DNA from: Ramicandelaber brevisporus
Lineage: Eukaryota > Kickxellomycota > Ramicandelaberales > Ramicandelaberaceae
Assembly (NCBI GenBank): GCA_025201865.1
Contig: MU603064.1
Coordinates: 3,869 to 22,874 of the forward strand
Direction: 5' to 3'
Length of the DNA stretch: 19,006 bases
The position numbers and the translations under genes were made by a program. Shown here in pieces: positions 1-7,954 of this stretch (position 1 is its first letter; each line of letters starts with the position of its first letter). The notes under the pieces are model-generated. The model was not told where the DNA came from, did no database searches, and was given only the letters and a program-made list of their open reading frames with translations.

Positions 1-2
1 GG

Positions 3-116
3 CAGGGTAGTCCCGTGGACAGAGTGGCTCAATCAAACCTGCGACACATCTTCCCACCTTTGTGGTTGCTCTCTATCGTGCACTTTGAAGACAGCTTGAA
101 ACACATGACTTGTTAA
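3..116 (+). CDS. possible 3' end of an upstream gene (partial)
   Basis: Frame 3 is open from the window edge and ends in TAA at 114-116. The last residues read IFPPLWLLSIVHFEDSLK and then HMTC, a plausible hydrophobic C-terminus. If real, this gene converges on the minus-strand gene ending at 239, leaving 122 bp, the same gap as between the convergent genes ending at 4148 and 4271. Only 37 codons are visible, and frame 1 is also open for 32 codons, so chance is a real alternative. No family is recognised. Confidence 0.2.
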   Translation, partial: QGSPVDRVAQSNLRHIFPPLWLLSIVHFEDSLKHMTC

Positions 117-122
117 AAACAG

Positions 123-162
123 GAAAAACAGGCAAACAGGTAAATAGGCAAACAGGCAAACG
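123..162 (+). repeat. degenerate 8-bp tandem repeat (CAAACAGG)n
   Basis: About five imperfect copies of an octamer, CAAACAGG with variants TAAATAGG and CAAACGG, lie in the spacer between the possible upstream gene tail and the minus-strand gene ending at 239. This is a simple slippage repeat with no evident function. Confidence 0.7.
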
Positions 163-238
163 GAAAAGCTAAAGGTAAACGCAAAGATTATCAATACAAA
201 GGCAGGATGAGGTGGAAAGAGGTAGAAGAGGGTAGGCT

Positions 239-1384
239 TTATTTAAAGTTTACAATTGGACGAGCGTGACACTCGACGATCTTGGACCGAAGTTGAATCT
301 TGAGTGAGTTGAGTGAAGCCAATAGCCAGGACGAGCCAGCGTTTGGACTGATTGAGTTAAGTTGTTGACGCACAGCAATAACTTGTTGCATAGACTCATT
401 TTCTCTTGCATCCAATTCTTCTTGAATATCTGGGAGAACATTGCTTCGAGGAGTGAGTGAGGTTGTGGTGGATGGTAATGAAGATCGGGAAGTGGGTAGA
501 GCAGCTGGAAGCGTCGAAAGCATCTGTGTAGTTTGGACTGGGATTGCAGCGGTCGATGATGTTGCAGGAGTGTTCTGGGTGAGACTGAGGAGTGGTAATG
601 GTGGTGGTGGTGGTGGTGCGCTTGGTGGCGATTGCTGATGACGCTTGGTTGACTGATGTTCATCGGAAGAATCGAGACGACGCTTGTGTTTCGATCGTTT
701 ATCAGAAACAATGGGAGTTGATGAATCATTTGGTGATGGCGAAACCAAGCCGGCGAACAGTGTACTGTTGTTAAATTTGGGCTGTGATTGTTGTTTTGAC
801 ACTAGCTGAACTGAGGCGGGAGATGCAGCTGCTGTTATTGCTTGGGCTGGCACTGTTGCCGTGTTTGATGTGGTCGCAGTAGATGGTGAATATGACGCTG
901 TCTTTTTGCTCACGTTGGCTTGGTCGGCTATCTTGTTCTTTGTATCCTTGAAGGCATCAAGATAAACTTCAATTGCCAACCACACTCTCAGACTACTAGT
1001 CTCCTCCTGGCTGAGTATATTATCAAGCACCAGCTGAGCGATGCTAAGCTTGCTCCAATATTCTCCAATGAATACTGGCACAGATATATCTGACAACTGT
1101 TGATGCACAGTGCTCTCGTTGTAAATGTCCACCAACGCGCTGACAACAATGTTTGCAAACTGGTCTCGAATAGAACTCACGTCTTCTTCACTAGAGTCTT
1201 TCAACTCTGTGTTGACAGACCTGCTGATCACCATCTTGACACGCTGGAATAGCTGCTCGCGTTCATCTTCGGTCACAGCGCGAAGTGGGCGAGCAGACGT
1301 GCTTTGAACAGTGGCACGGCTGTCACTGCTGTTGATACTGCTACTACTACTGGTAACGGTGGTTGAGGTGGTAACGGTGGCCAT
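239..1384 (-). CDS. unrecognised Ser/Thr-rich protein, possibly nuclear
   Basis: A single frame of 381 aa runs from ATG (1382-1384) to TAA (239-241); an AATAAA-type hexamer overlaps the stop. I do not recognise the family. Residues 1-32 are Ser/Thr low complexity. Residues 36-160 look like a folded, mainly helical domain (for example ALVDIYNESTVHQQL and LRVWLAIEVYLDAF). Residues 165-320 are disordered, with a basic nuclear-localisation-like cluster near 228-236 (DKRSKHKRR) and a proline run near 256-262. Residues 325-370 may form a helix or coiled coil (EELDARENESMQQ onward). The helical block outside the low-complexity regions argues that the frame is genuinely coding. A nuclear location is inferred only from the basic cluster. 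The gene is tandem with the F-box gene upstream, 287 bp away. Confidence 0.7.
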   Translation of the reverse strand: MATVTTSTTVTSSSSSINSSDSRATVQSTSARPLRAVTEDEREQLFQRVKMVISRSVNTELKDSSEEDVSSIRDQFANIVVSALVDIYNESTVHQQLSDISVPVFIGEYWSKLSIAQLVLDNILSQEETSSLRVWLAIEVYLDAFKDTKNKIADQANVSKKTASYSPSTATTSNTATVPAQAITAAASPASVQLVSKQQSQPKFNNSTLFAGLVSPSPNDSSTPIVSDKRSKHKRRLDSSDEHQSTKRHQQSPPSAPPPPPPLPLLSLTQNTPATSSTAAIPVQTTQMLSTLPAALPTSRSSLPSTTTSLTPRSNVLPDIQEELDARENESMQQVIAVRQQLNSISPNAGSSWLLASLNSLKIQLRSKIVECHARPIVNFK

Positions 1385-1671
1385 CTCTGTTGTTGCGATA
1401 CAAACTGCACCTGATATGGTTTATTTCTGTGGCGGTTGTGGATGAAGTAGGAACAAGACCTCTCCTGGAATTGCCAGAGAAGGCAATAATACAAACAAAC
1501 AATAAAAATAAATGATCGATTGATTGATTGCAGTAATTGATGATGCTGGTCAGGTAGTAACGGTGACTACACTCTGTTATGGAGCAGTTATATGCAAATA
1601 TGTACTATAACAATCTCAATTTAATGATTGAAAAAGAGTGCCTTTGAAACTTGACTATCGCTTGTTGATTA

Positions 1672-3360
1672 TTAAAAACACATTATCTGTAAAGATTGTG
1701 TACAATACGTTTTAGATGATGAAGTGATCTCAAATTTAAGATCGGGATAGTGCTTGCATAATTCTTCAAACAGACACTTTACATCGTAAGTTTCCTTCTC
1801 TTCATCATCACCCATCTGTGGATATCGCTTAATCTTGAGCATTGTTAAATTCGGGAACAGGAGAATCAGATCCAACAGATTCTCTCGGTACGGATTGCCA
1901 TTAAACATAACCTCAAGATGACGAACAGACTGATTTACTTCACCAACAATTTCGCGCTCTGTGACGGCTTCCAGCCGGCAATGTTCCAATTTCACAGTAT
2001 GTAGATTTGGCGCATGATGTAGAATGAAATGAATCGATTCAAAGCAAGAGCTATACTCTGTCCGATCCTTACTGATCAGCTCAAACGTGTGAAGATTCAA
2101 CAGCTGAGCAGTGGTAGCGGCAGCTGTAGCCAAACTAGCAGCATATCTCTCCAGCGATCCTGTGCCATTTACATTTACGTCATTATCATCATCGTCATCA
2201 TCATTATCAGAATTACTACCTCTATAATCACTTTGAGGTATCAAAATATTGTTGAATCTGCTAATGACTACTTTCTCAAGAAGAGGCCATTCACGTTTCA
2301 TGCTGTTAGCGCATAGTGACAGGCTTGAAGCGCTAATATCAAGAATTCTAAGTTGAGGGAAGCAGCCAGATACGGAGTTTAACACAAAGTCTCCACTAAA
2401 CTTCTCCACTTGCAATTTCGTAACAGTTTCAAAAACACCAGAGAATAATGGCTGCTGCGTTTGCAGGGGTTGCCTCGCGTATACTGTGTAAACAGCAATG
2501 TCATTGAGGCTCACCGACTCAAGAACTGGGAACTGAGTAGCTTTGAAGCTGCCACCTATTTCATCGCCATATCCATCTTCAAAAGTTAACTGAATGTTGA
2601 GATGGCGCAACTTACGGAAAGTAATGTCTTTATTGTCTAGAATGCTCCCAGGCACTACTTGTGCACCGCTACCATGCTGTTTGACAATGATTGCACTGGA
2701 ATGAAGTTGAACCAACATTGCTGCTAACTTGGATAATTGCTTGAGTTTGACAAACGAGCGTTTTGTAACTGACAGAGCCATCGAATGCTGATGGGGCTTG
2801 TGTATCATGTCTAGCATGTCATCTATCCACTTTATATTATCGCTATTGAACAGAAACATATCCCATTCCACGGATATATTTTGATCACGCTGTTCAGCCT
2901 CTGCCACCCATGCTGCTGCTGCTTTCAAAAGACCCAATTTATTTCCCCATCCGATATCTGATGCCTTGACACAAAGTTGTTGGAGAAGAGGCATCTCATA
3001 CTTAAATATACCACTGCCCACCTCATTCAAATAAATATCGAGATGTAGCAGGTTTGGTACATTTGGGATGGTGCCTGTTGATACACTGTAGATACTGTCA
3101 GGAATAGATAGACTGCGGACTAGATGACCGTACCGAGTCCACGCACTGGCAGGTGCCTTCCAAACTGCGCTGTCTGCGGCAGTGATGCATCGCCAGATAC
3201 GGCCAGCAAATACCTCGTGGAGTGTGCTGTTGACCGTCAAGAGCTGAACAGCCTCAGCACGTGTGAAGAAGAGGGATATCTCTTCGAGCAGCTCGAATGG
3301 CAGCCAGAACAGTAGAGACGGCTGACTCATGACTCTAGCCTCTTGTCTGCAGTTGATCAT
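1672..3360 (-). CDS. F-box-like, leucine-rich-repeat-type protein
   Basis: A 562-aa frame begins at ATG 3358-3360 and ends in TAA 1672-1674; a second ATG ten codons in (3328-3330) is an equally good start. Residues 14-60 resemble an F-box: WLPFELLEEISLFFTRAEAV followed by LLTVNSTLHEVFAGRIWRCI. The rest consists of irregular Leu-rich segments like degenerate LRRs (LLHLDIYLNEVGSG, LRHLNIQLTF, LRILDISASSLSLC, LLNLHTFELI, LHTVKLEHCRLE, LTMLKIKRYP). An acidic tract near residues 385-393 (a run of Asp) interrupts the array. Known F-box proteins recruit substrates to SCF (Skp1-Cullin-F-box) ubiquitin ligases, and such LRR-type members are often species-specific in fungi. The F-box match is by eye and weak outside the LP..LL..I core. 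The gene is divergent from the RING gene at 3489. Confidence 0.8.
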   Translation of the reverse strand: MINCRQEARVMSQPSLLFWLPFELLEEISLFFTRAEAVQLLTVNSTLHEVFAGRIWRCITAADSAVWKAPASAWTRYGHLVRSLSIPDSIYSVSTGTIPNVPNLLHLDIYLNEVGSGIFKYEMPLLQQLCVKASDIGWGNKLGLLKAAAAWVAEAEQRDQNISVEWDMFLFNSDNIKWIDDMLDMIHKPHQHSMALSVTKRSFVKLKQLSKLAAMLVQLHSSAIIVKQHGSGAQVVPGSILDNKDITFRKLRHLNIQLTFEDGYGDEIGGSFKATQFPVLESVSLNDIAVYTVYARQPLQTQQPLFSGVFETVTKLQVEKFSGDFVLNSVSGCFPQLRILDISASSLSLCANSMKREWPLLEKVVISRFNNILIPQSDYRGSNSDNDDDDDDNDVNVNGTGSLERYAASLATAAATTAQLLNLHTFELISKDRTEYSSCFESIHFILHHAPNLHTVKLEHCRLEAVTEREIVGEVNQSVRHLEVMFNGNPYRENLLDLILLFPNLTMLKIKRYPQMGDDEEKETYDVKCLFEELCKHYPDLKFEITSSSKTYCTQSLQIMCF

Positions 3361-3488
3361 TTTGTAAGCGGACTAGGAGTAGTTGGTCTTTTTTTTAGTT
3401 TATTTTCAGGAACGCAACTTGGTAGGTTTTGTTGTCGTCACTGAACAAACAAACAAACAAACAAACACAAGTTGAACAAAATAAACAG
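3361..3488. promoter_or_regulatory. shared divergent promoter, F-box / RING genes
   Basis: These 128 bp separate two divergently oriented start codons, so both promoters or 5' leaders must lie here. The segment contains a T-rich stretch (about 3390-3408) and a (CAAA)n microsatellite at 3445-3467 that would fall in the leader of the plus-strand RING gene. No clear TATA or CCAAT element is visible. Confidence 0.55.
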
Positions 3489-4148
3489 ATGCAAAAGGCA
3501 ACCACGGTTTCCGTTGAAGCAAAACCTTGGTGGGCAGCATACGACGGACACGATGACAGTAGCGATGACGATGAAGGCGCTTTCGTTAGCACGGCAGCTC
3601 AGCAAGTGAAAGGATCGTCACCAGCTTCGTTAGCAGCAGCTGTGCAAACAACATTAGCCTCACCACTTCAGTTTGCATCAGTCCTTAATAATGAGGATGA
3701 CGACGGCGACGACGACGATGATGATGATGATGATGAGGACGAGGAAGATATAGAAGATGTAGTTATCAATAAGAATGATCGAGCGACATATCGACAAGCG
3801 GCCAGGACGGATACTGTTGCTCAAGTGGGATCAACTCCAAAATCGACTTTGGATGGTGATGATGGTTATGATACTGATCAAGGCGATATAGAGTACAAAG
3901 CAGCACTAGCAGAGCTACGACAAGAGTTTGCCGACAGAAAGAGGCGTCTATGGAACGAATACCTTGAAAGAAGACGACAACAGGTACCAAATGGAGTGGA
4001 TGGGATGGATGGAGCGGATGGCGATTTGTGCACTTTATGCTATGCTAACTCTGCTTCGATATCACTGCCTTCGTGTGCGCATTCATTGTGCTCTGACTGC
4101 CGACCCAAAATTGAAGGATGCTGTCCATGGTGCAGAGCATCTATTTAA
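3489..4148 (+). CDS. acidic protein with C-terminal C3HC4 RING finger
   Basis: The first ATG in the frame is 3489-3491, giving 219 aa ending in TAA at 4146-4148; the open frame upstream has only non-ATG starts. The last 39 residues are a RING finger: C181-x2-C184-x11-C196-x-H198-x2-C201-x2-C204-x7-C212-x2-C215, with the usual L-P-x-C-x-H turn and C-P-W-C end. Upstream lie an Asp/Glu tract (about 69-88) and a charged helix (EYKAALAELRQEFADRKRRL). RING fingers of this kind bind two zinc ions and usually recruit E2 ubiquitin-conjugating enzymes, so an E3 ligase role is inferred. Substrate and orthology are unknown. It is divergent from an F-box gene and convergent with PLP2 (122-bp gap). Confidence 0.8.
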   Translation: MQKATTVSVEAKPWWAAYDGHDDSSDDDEGAFVSTAAQQVKGSSPASLAAAVQTTLASPLQFASVLNNEDDDGDDDDDDDDDEDEEDIEDVVINKNDRATYRQAARTDTVAQVGSTPKSTLDGDDGYDTDQGDIEYKAALAELRQEFADRKRRLWNEYLERRRQQVPNGVDGMDGADGDLCTLCYANSASISLPSCAHSLCSDCRPKIEGCCPWCRASI

Positions 4149-4270
4149 AGCTTTAATATCCTCCCTTCTCCCTCTTCGGATTCTACTAATTCAAGTGCGC
4201 ATTTAGTACTTTGTTTTGCTTTTTTTATAGTTAAGTTGTTTACTCCATACTTTACTCTACTTTACTTTAT

Positions 4271-5146
4271 TTAATTTCGGCCAAGGAATCCACGACGAAT
4301 TCCGCGATTTCCACGGTCCTTGCCATCTTCGTCATCGTCATCGTCATTGTCAGCGTCATCGTTAGCAAATGACACTCGTCGACCGCGACTATTACTACGA
4401 CTAGCCTTCGGTCGCTCCACAATCGCGCCAATCTTTGTTAGTTTCGACTCAATGTCCTCAAGCGTAATGTGCCGAGCACTTCCAAATTCAGGTCCAACAA
4501 TTTGGCCGCGAGTCTCGCCTCCATAATACACAATCACAGTTGGCAAACGAGCATCGGGATAGCCAGGGATGCATTCTGTGGCAATAATCTTGCAGAATTT
4601 AGTCAGCGGGTGCTTGGCAGCCAATGCTTCTAAGTGGGACTGTACAATTCGGCATTGCTGGGAATAGGACTGATAAAGAAGAACAACGACCCACACACCG
4701 CCGTCATTGAGATGCGTCTTGTCATTCTCTTCAGCTTCACGCTCGTCATCAGAGAATGAAACATTGCCCTTTGGTGCTGATGAGGATGAAATTGACGACC
4801 TACGACGACTACTACCACGAGAAGCATCGGTTACTTCGCGCACAAAGTCCGTTTGAGAGATGTTGATTAGACCGCCAAACTGTCTATCGCGCACAACTCT
4901 GCTTTGCATTTCCGCCATACGTCTCTGTCGATACAGCTCAACGGCGCGCTGCTCTTCATCTGTGGCCTTTCCGTCATCCAGCTTCAGGTCTAGCTCTTCA
5001 TCAAGATCGGACAAATCGAGGTCAGACAAGTTATCGGTTAGAGATTTGGTGGCAACTGGCTCGTCATCTGACTCTGGCTCAGCAGGCTTTGGAGGCAGGA
5101 TGCCCTTGGCCCGAAGGATATCGTTCCACTCAGTGTCTTCATCCAT
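4271..5146 (-). CDS. PLP2: phosducin-like protein 2 (PLP2/PDCL3 family), CCT chaperonin cofactor
   Basis: A 291-aa frame runs from ATG (5144-5146) to TAA (4271-4273); AATAAA overlaps the stop. The N-terminus carries the family signature DTEWNDILRAKGILPPK, then an acidic helix and the conserved FGGLINISQTDFVREVT (about 90-106). A thioredoxin-like domain spans roughly 149-240, with CIPGYPDARLPTVIVYYGG and the GPEFGS and AIVE blocks typical of the family. Like other phosducin-like proteins it lacks a CxxC redox pair. Family members bind the cytosolic chaperonin TRiC/CCT and help fold actin, tubulin and G-beta-type substrates. Oddities are an Arg/Ser-rich insertion of about 38 residues (110-147) between the conserved N-terminal part and the Trx fold, and a C-terminal basic/acidic tail. 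It shares a divergent promoter with EMC3. Confidence 0.95.
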   Translation of the reverse strand: MDEDTEWNDILRAKGILPPKPAEPESDDEPVATKSLTDNLSDLDLSDLDEELDLKLDDGKATDEEQRAVELYRQRRMAEMQSRVVRDRQFGGLINISQTDFVREVTDASRGSSRRRSSISSSSAPKGNVSFSDDEREAEENDKTHLNDGGVWVVVLLYQSYSQQCRIVQSHLEALAAKHPLTKFCKIIATECIPGYPDARLPTVIVYYGGETRGQIVGPEFGSARHITLEDIESKLTKIGAIVERPKASRSNSRGRRVSFANDDADNDDDDDEDGKDRGNRGIRRGFLGRN

Positions 5147-5158
5147 TGTAAAGCGAAA

Positions 5159-5218
5159 CTGCTGCTACTGCTGCTACTGCTGCTACTGCTGCTACTGCTG
5201 CTGGTGCTGGTGCTGTTG
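5159..5218 (+). repeat. tandem 9-bp repeat (CTGCTGCTA)4 plus CTG-type tail
   Basis: Four exact CTGCTGCTA units occupy 5159-5194, followed by CTG/GTG-type triplets to about 5218. The repeat starts 13 bp from the PLP2 ATG, so it would be in the PLP2 5' leader. Confidence 0.85.
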
Positions 5219-5249
5219 TAAAGATAGAAAAAAAATTTGGTGTGTTCTT

Positions 5250-5284
<35 letters not shown>
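5250..5284 (+). repeat. tandem 4-bp repeat (CAGC)n
   Basis: About nine uninterrupted CAGC tetranucleotides lie in the PLP2/EMC3 promoter. This is a microsatellite without a spacer/repeat arrangement. Confidence 0.85.
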
Positions 5285-5290
5285 AACTCG

Positions 5291-5322
5291 CTTGTTCGCT
5301 TGTTCGCTTGTTCGCTTGTTCG
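5291..5322 (+). repeat. tandem 8-bp repeat (CTTGTTCG)4
   Basis: Four exact CTTGTTCG units are followed by related TTCTCGTTCACTCG sequence. The repeat lies about 115-145 bp upstream of the EMC3 ATG. Confidence 0.85.
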
Positions 5323-5435
5323 TTCTCGTTCACTCGCTCGCTCTCTCTGTGTGTGTGTATCGCATACCAACGACACGTTTTTTTTTTATTCCATATCCTC
5401 GCTTTGCTCAGTGTCAAAGAGAAAGTAAGACTGCA

Positions 5436-6392
5436 ATGACGTTCTCGTTGAGTCGCGGTGCGGATCAGACCATGTTCCTCGATCCCGCGATCCGCAACTG
5501 GGTCTTGTTCCCAATTATGGCCGTTATGATCCTCGTTGGTATCTTCCGCAACCAAATCGCCATTCTTATGGCTGATGACCCCAAACCTGTTCCTCCAAAG
5601 GCTGCCCGCGAAGCCAAGGCCTTGCTGCGCGGCCAGATCCTGCTGCGCAACAGCCGCCACATCCCGTTGCATGCCTTCCAGGGCCGCCGCTCCATGCTCG
5701 CCGAGTCGTTTAAGGAAGGCAAGTATCTGAAGAATCCGACTGAGAAGCAAGCGGTTGAAACTGGTGAAGCACCACCAAATCCACTGACGGATCCACAAGG
5801 CATGGAGGCAATGACAAACATGGCGAAGCAAAACATGATGGGAATGGTTCCACAAATGCTAATTATGGGATGGATCAACTTCTTCTTTAGTGGATTTGTG
5901 CTCATCAAACTGCCATTTCCACTGACGATTCGCTTCAAGAGTATGCTGCAGTCTGGAATTGGAACTCCGTTCATGGATGTCACTTGGGTCTCGTCATTGT
6001 CCTGGTACTTTTTGAATCTGTTTGGATTACGAGGAGTGTTTACGCTGCTGCTGGGAGAAGACAATGCAGCCGATGGAATGAGAGATATGCAGGCAATGAA
6101 CGCAATTGGTGCGCCGAATCCCGCACAGATGACACCCGGTCAGGGTCAAGAAATGCACAAGTCATTCCTGGCAGAAAGTGAAAATCTGCAACTGGCAGTC
6201 CACGAATGGGATCTGGCCAATGTGGAAAATAGATTATTGGCAAAGCACGGATATATTAGTAAAGAGGCATTGCTGGCCGATAGTCCTGCTGCTGCTACTG
6301 CTGCCGCTGGTGGAAAGAGCAAGACTGCGTCAAAGTCGTCGAGTACCGGATCACCATTGATGGTTGGCGGTCGTCGTGTTGTAAGAAAGTAA
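5436..6392 (+). CDS. EMC3: ER membrane protein complex subunit 3 (EMC3)
   Basis: The start chosen is ATG 5436-5438, because the family N-terminus (LDPAIRNWVLFPI) follows at residues 15-27; the frame is open farther upstream only through repeats. The product is 318 aa, the usual length, ending in TAA at 6390-6392. Three membrane segments fit the YidC/Oxa1/EMC3 insertase fold: about 21-38, 137-158 and 184-206. The block between them (ALLRGQILLRNSRHIPLHAF, then a Met-rich MTNMAKQNMMGMVPQML) and the EWDLANVENRLL helix near 257-268 are typical of EMC3. Known role: catalytic core of the EMC, which inserts tail-anchored and polytopic proteins into the ER membrane. The C-terminus is Ala/Ser/Lys low complexity. 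Codon choice is more GC-rich in the first 105 or so codons than in the rest. Confidence 0.96.
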   Translation: MTFSLSRGADQTMFLDPAIRNWVLFPIMAVMILVGIFRNQIAILMADDPKPVPPKAAREAKALLRGQILLRNSRHIPLHAFQGRRSMLAESFKEGKYLKNPTEKQAVETGEAPPNPLTDPQGMEAMTNMAKQNMMGMVPQMLIMGWINFFFSGFVLIKLPFPLTIRFKSMLQSGIGTPFMDVTWVSSLSWYFLNLFGLRGVFTLLLGEDNAADGMRDMQAMNAIGAPNPAQMTPGQGQEMHKSFLAESENLQLAVHEWDLANVENRLLAKHGYISKEALLADSPAAATAAAGGKSKTASKSSSTGSPLMVGGRRVVRK

Positions 6393-6413
6393 AAAAAAAT
6401 ACAGTCTTTTTTT

Positions 6414-6419
6414 AATAAA
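6414..6419 (+). terminator. putative polyadenylation signal of EMC3
   Basis: An exact AATAAA lies 22 nt after the EMC3 stop, behind a T-rich stretch, in the 86-bp gap before the convergent F-box gene. Its position suits a fungal 3'-end positioning element. Confidence 0.45.
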
Positions 6420-6478
6420 TGAACCCAACTATTTTTTTAACAGGTAACTTCTAATGATTAATACTAATGATGCACTGG

Positions 6479-7954
6479 TCATTTAAAGATAGTCTTTATC
6501 CGAGTCAGCACTGTGGATTTAATTGAGCAGTATGAGTGAAGTCGAATAAACACTGTGGCCTTTTTAGTCGACCAGTGGTGATACAAGGCATCCTTGATCT
6601 CGGCAGTTGCACTCTTCTTGAACGAAGTTGGCAAATCCATGATTACATGCTGTAACCACGGAGGCGATCGCTTTAGTTGTTTGAGCTGCTGGCGACGCTC
6701 TTTGACCACGATTCCAACTTCCTGAATCAGTGCCAGGACAGTTTTCATTGTAGCCTTCTGCTTAAACCTGTCTAACGCTCCATCAAAGAATGTCAAATGA
6801 ACAAATGTCAAATATGGCAGGTTGGTCAACACTCTGTAGATTGTCTCAATACTCATCATTCCCTCTCCAAATGACAAGTGCTCCAACATTGGACACGACT
6901 GAATCACCCCGAGTGCAACATCATCGACTAGCCGGCCACTTGTTTGAGAGCCGTAGATTGTCAATTTGCGCAGCATGGGCCATCTCCCACCATGTACATT
7001 TTTGATCATCTCCATCAAATTGCTAGTAAACCACTCGTGATTCCAATCTACATTATCCAAACGTAACTCACGTAGTGTTTCAGAATGTAGTTCGGCAAGT
7101 GCAGTTGCTGCTTGCTCAAACATCACTTCAGTTTGGTAGTCCAGCATTACCTCCTCGAGAAATCCTCTGCTGGATCCATGTTGCCTGGATCGCATCAGTC
7201 GCCTCAGAAATGATTCAGCTGTGTAGCTCAACGATGAATCAGCACCGCTGTGCCATGTGATCTTTGGCCCACCGGCTGGTCCTCGTTTAATCTGTAGCCG
7301 TCTGATTGTTGTCCACTGCTCTCTTAGCACTTGATTGCCCAAATCTGCATCTGACGATGTTGCTGATTGCGCAACCTCGATGATTGCCTCTAAATCCGCA
7401 TCGGTCAGTTCATCCAAGTCCAGCATGAAATCAATCGTGTATGGTCTCTTTCTTAGTGCCTTCAGAAACTCTGCCAACTGACTCTTGCCCCACACATCCA
7501 CAAAGCTCAGTAGACTAGACTCGCACACAATTGTCAGCTTTGGCAATCTCATTTGATGTTCGTTCAAGCACTCTGCGATGTTCTCCCAATAAACGTGCCC
7601 ATAGCTCGACCTTTGGAACAGTAGACTCAAGTCGCTGACACTGTACCATTGCTGTGGCGTTGCCAAAGATGTCTGGAGCCATGAGCGGAATTTGGTCGGA
7701 TAGTGAAAGAAGATATCGGTGTCGGTCAGCTCGTAGTCGCGGTTGAGAACGTCACTGGCGTGTTTTGTGCAGGCAAGTGTGCTGCGGTGTTTGAAGCCGA
7801 GAGTGTACCAACCGCCGTACAAAATTGAAGTGTGCCAGCTGACGCGAGGGAGGCTGTTGAAGATGAGGTCGAGTAATTCAGATGGCAGGAATTCGAGCAA
7901 ACCAAACACATCGCCACGCTGATAAACTCCTGTAGAACCATCATTATTGCTCAT
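6479..7954 (-). CDS. second F-box-type protein
   Basis: The start chosen is ATG 7952-7954, giving 491 aa and TGA at 6479-6481. An in-frame ATG at 8057-8059 would add 35 residues, but these are encoded by GA/CT simple sequence and precede the F-box by too much. Residues 20-60 resemble an F-box (LLEFLPSELLDLIFNSLPRV). Downstream are irregular Leu-rich, LRR-like segments: LPKLTIVCESSLLSF, LRELRLDNVDW, WPMLRKLTIYGS, CPMLEHLSFGEGMMS, LPYLTFVHLTFF. It differs clearly from the F-box protein at 1672-3360, so the two are at most distant family members. An SCF substrate-receptor role is inferred from the domain type only. It converges on EMC3 (86-bp gap). Confidence 0.75.
   Translation of the reverse strand: MSNNDGSTGVYQRGDVFGLLEFLPSELLDLIFNSLPRVSWHTSILYGGWYTLGFKHRSTLACTKHASDVLNRDYELTDTDIFFHYPTKFRSWLQTSLATPQQWYSVSDLSLLFQRSSYGHVYWENIAECLNEHQMRLPKLTIVCESSLLSFVDVWGKSQLAEFLKALRKRPYTIDFMLDLDELTDADLEAIIEVAQSATSSDADLGNQVLREQWTTIRRLQIKRGPAGGPKITWHSGADSSLSYTAESFLRRLMRSRQHGSSRGFLEEVMLDYQTEVMFEQAATALAELHSETLRELRLDNVDWNHEWFTSNLMEMIKNVHGGRWPMLRKLTIYGSQTSGRLVDDVALGVIQSCPMLEHLSFGEGMMSIETIYRVLTNLPYLTFVHLTFFDGALDRFKQKATMKTVLALIQEVGIVVKERRQQLKQLKRSPPWLQHVIMDLPTSFKKSATAEIKDALYHHWSTKKATVFIRLHSYCSIKSTVLTRIKTIFK

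Larger units (their letters stand above)
5147..5435. promoter_or_regulatory. repeat-packed divergent promoter, PLP2 / EMC3
   Basis: These 289 bp separate the divergent PLP2 and EMC3 starts and must contain both promoters. Most of the segment is simple sequence: a 9-bp repeat (5159-5218), a 4-bp repeat (5250-5284), an 8-bp repeat (5291-5322), a CTCG/CT/GT stretch (5330-5360) and a T9 tract (about 5379-5387). No TATA or CCAAT motif is evident. The plus-strand frame is open across the repeats into EMC3, but EMC3 homology begins only at 5436. Confidence 0.6.

Noticed and set aside
5250-5322. CRISPR-like or regulatory-array interpretation of the tandem repeats
   Set aside because: Units are 4 and 8 bp with no unique spacers, in a eukaryotic promoter; these are microsatellites.
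4860-5435. In-frame ATG-initiated extension of EMC3 upstream of 5436
   Set aside because: It overlaps the PLP2 coding region on the other strand and reads through tandem repeats (Cys-Tyr and Ser-Gln-Pro-Ala runs). EMC3 homology begins just after 5436.
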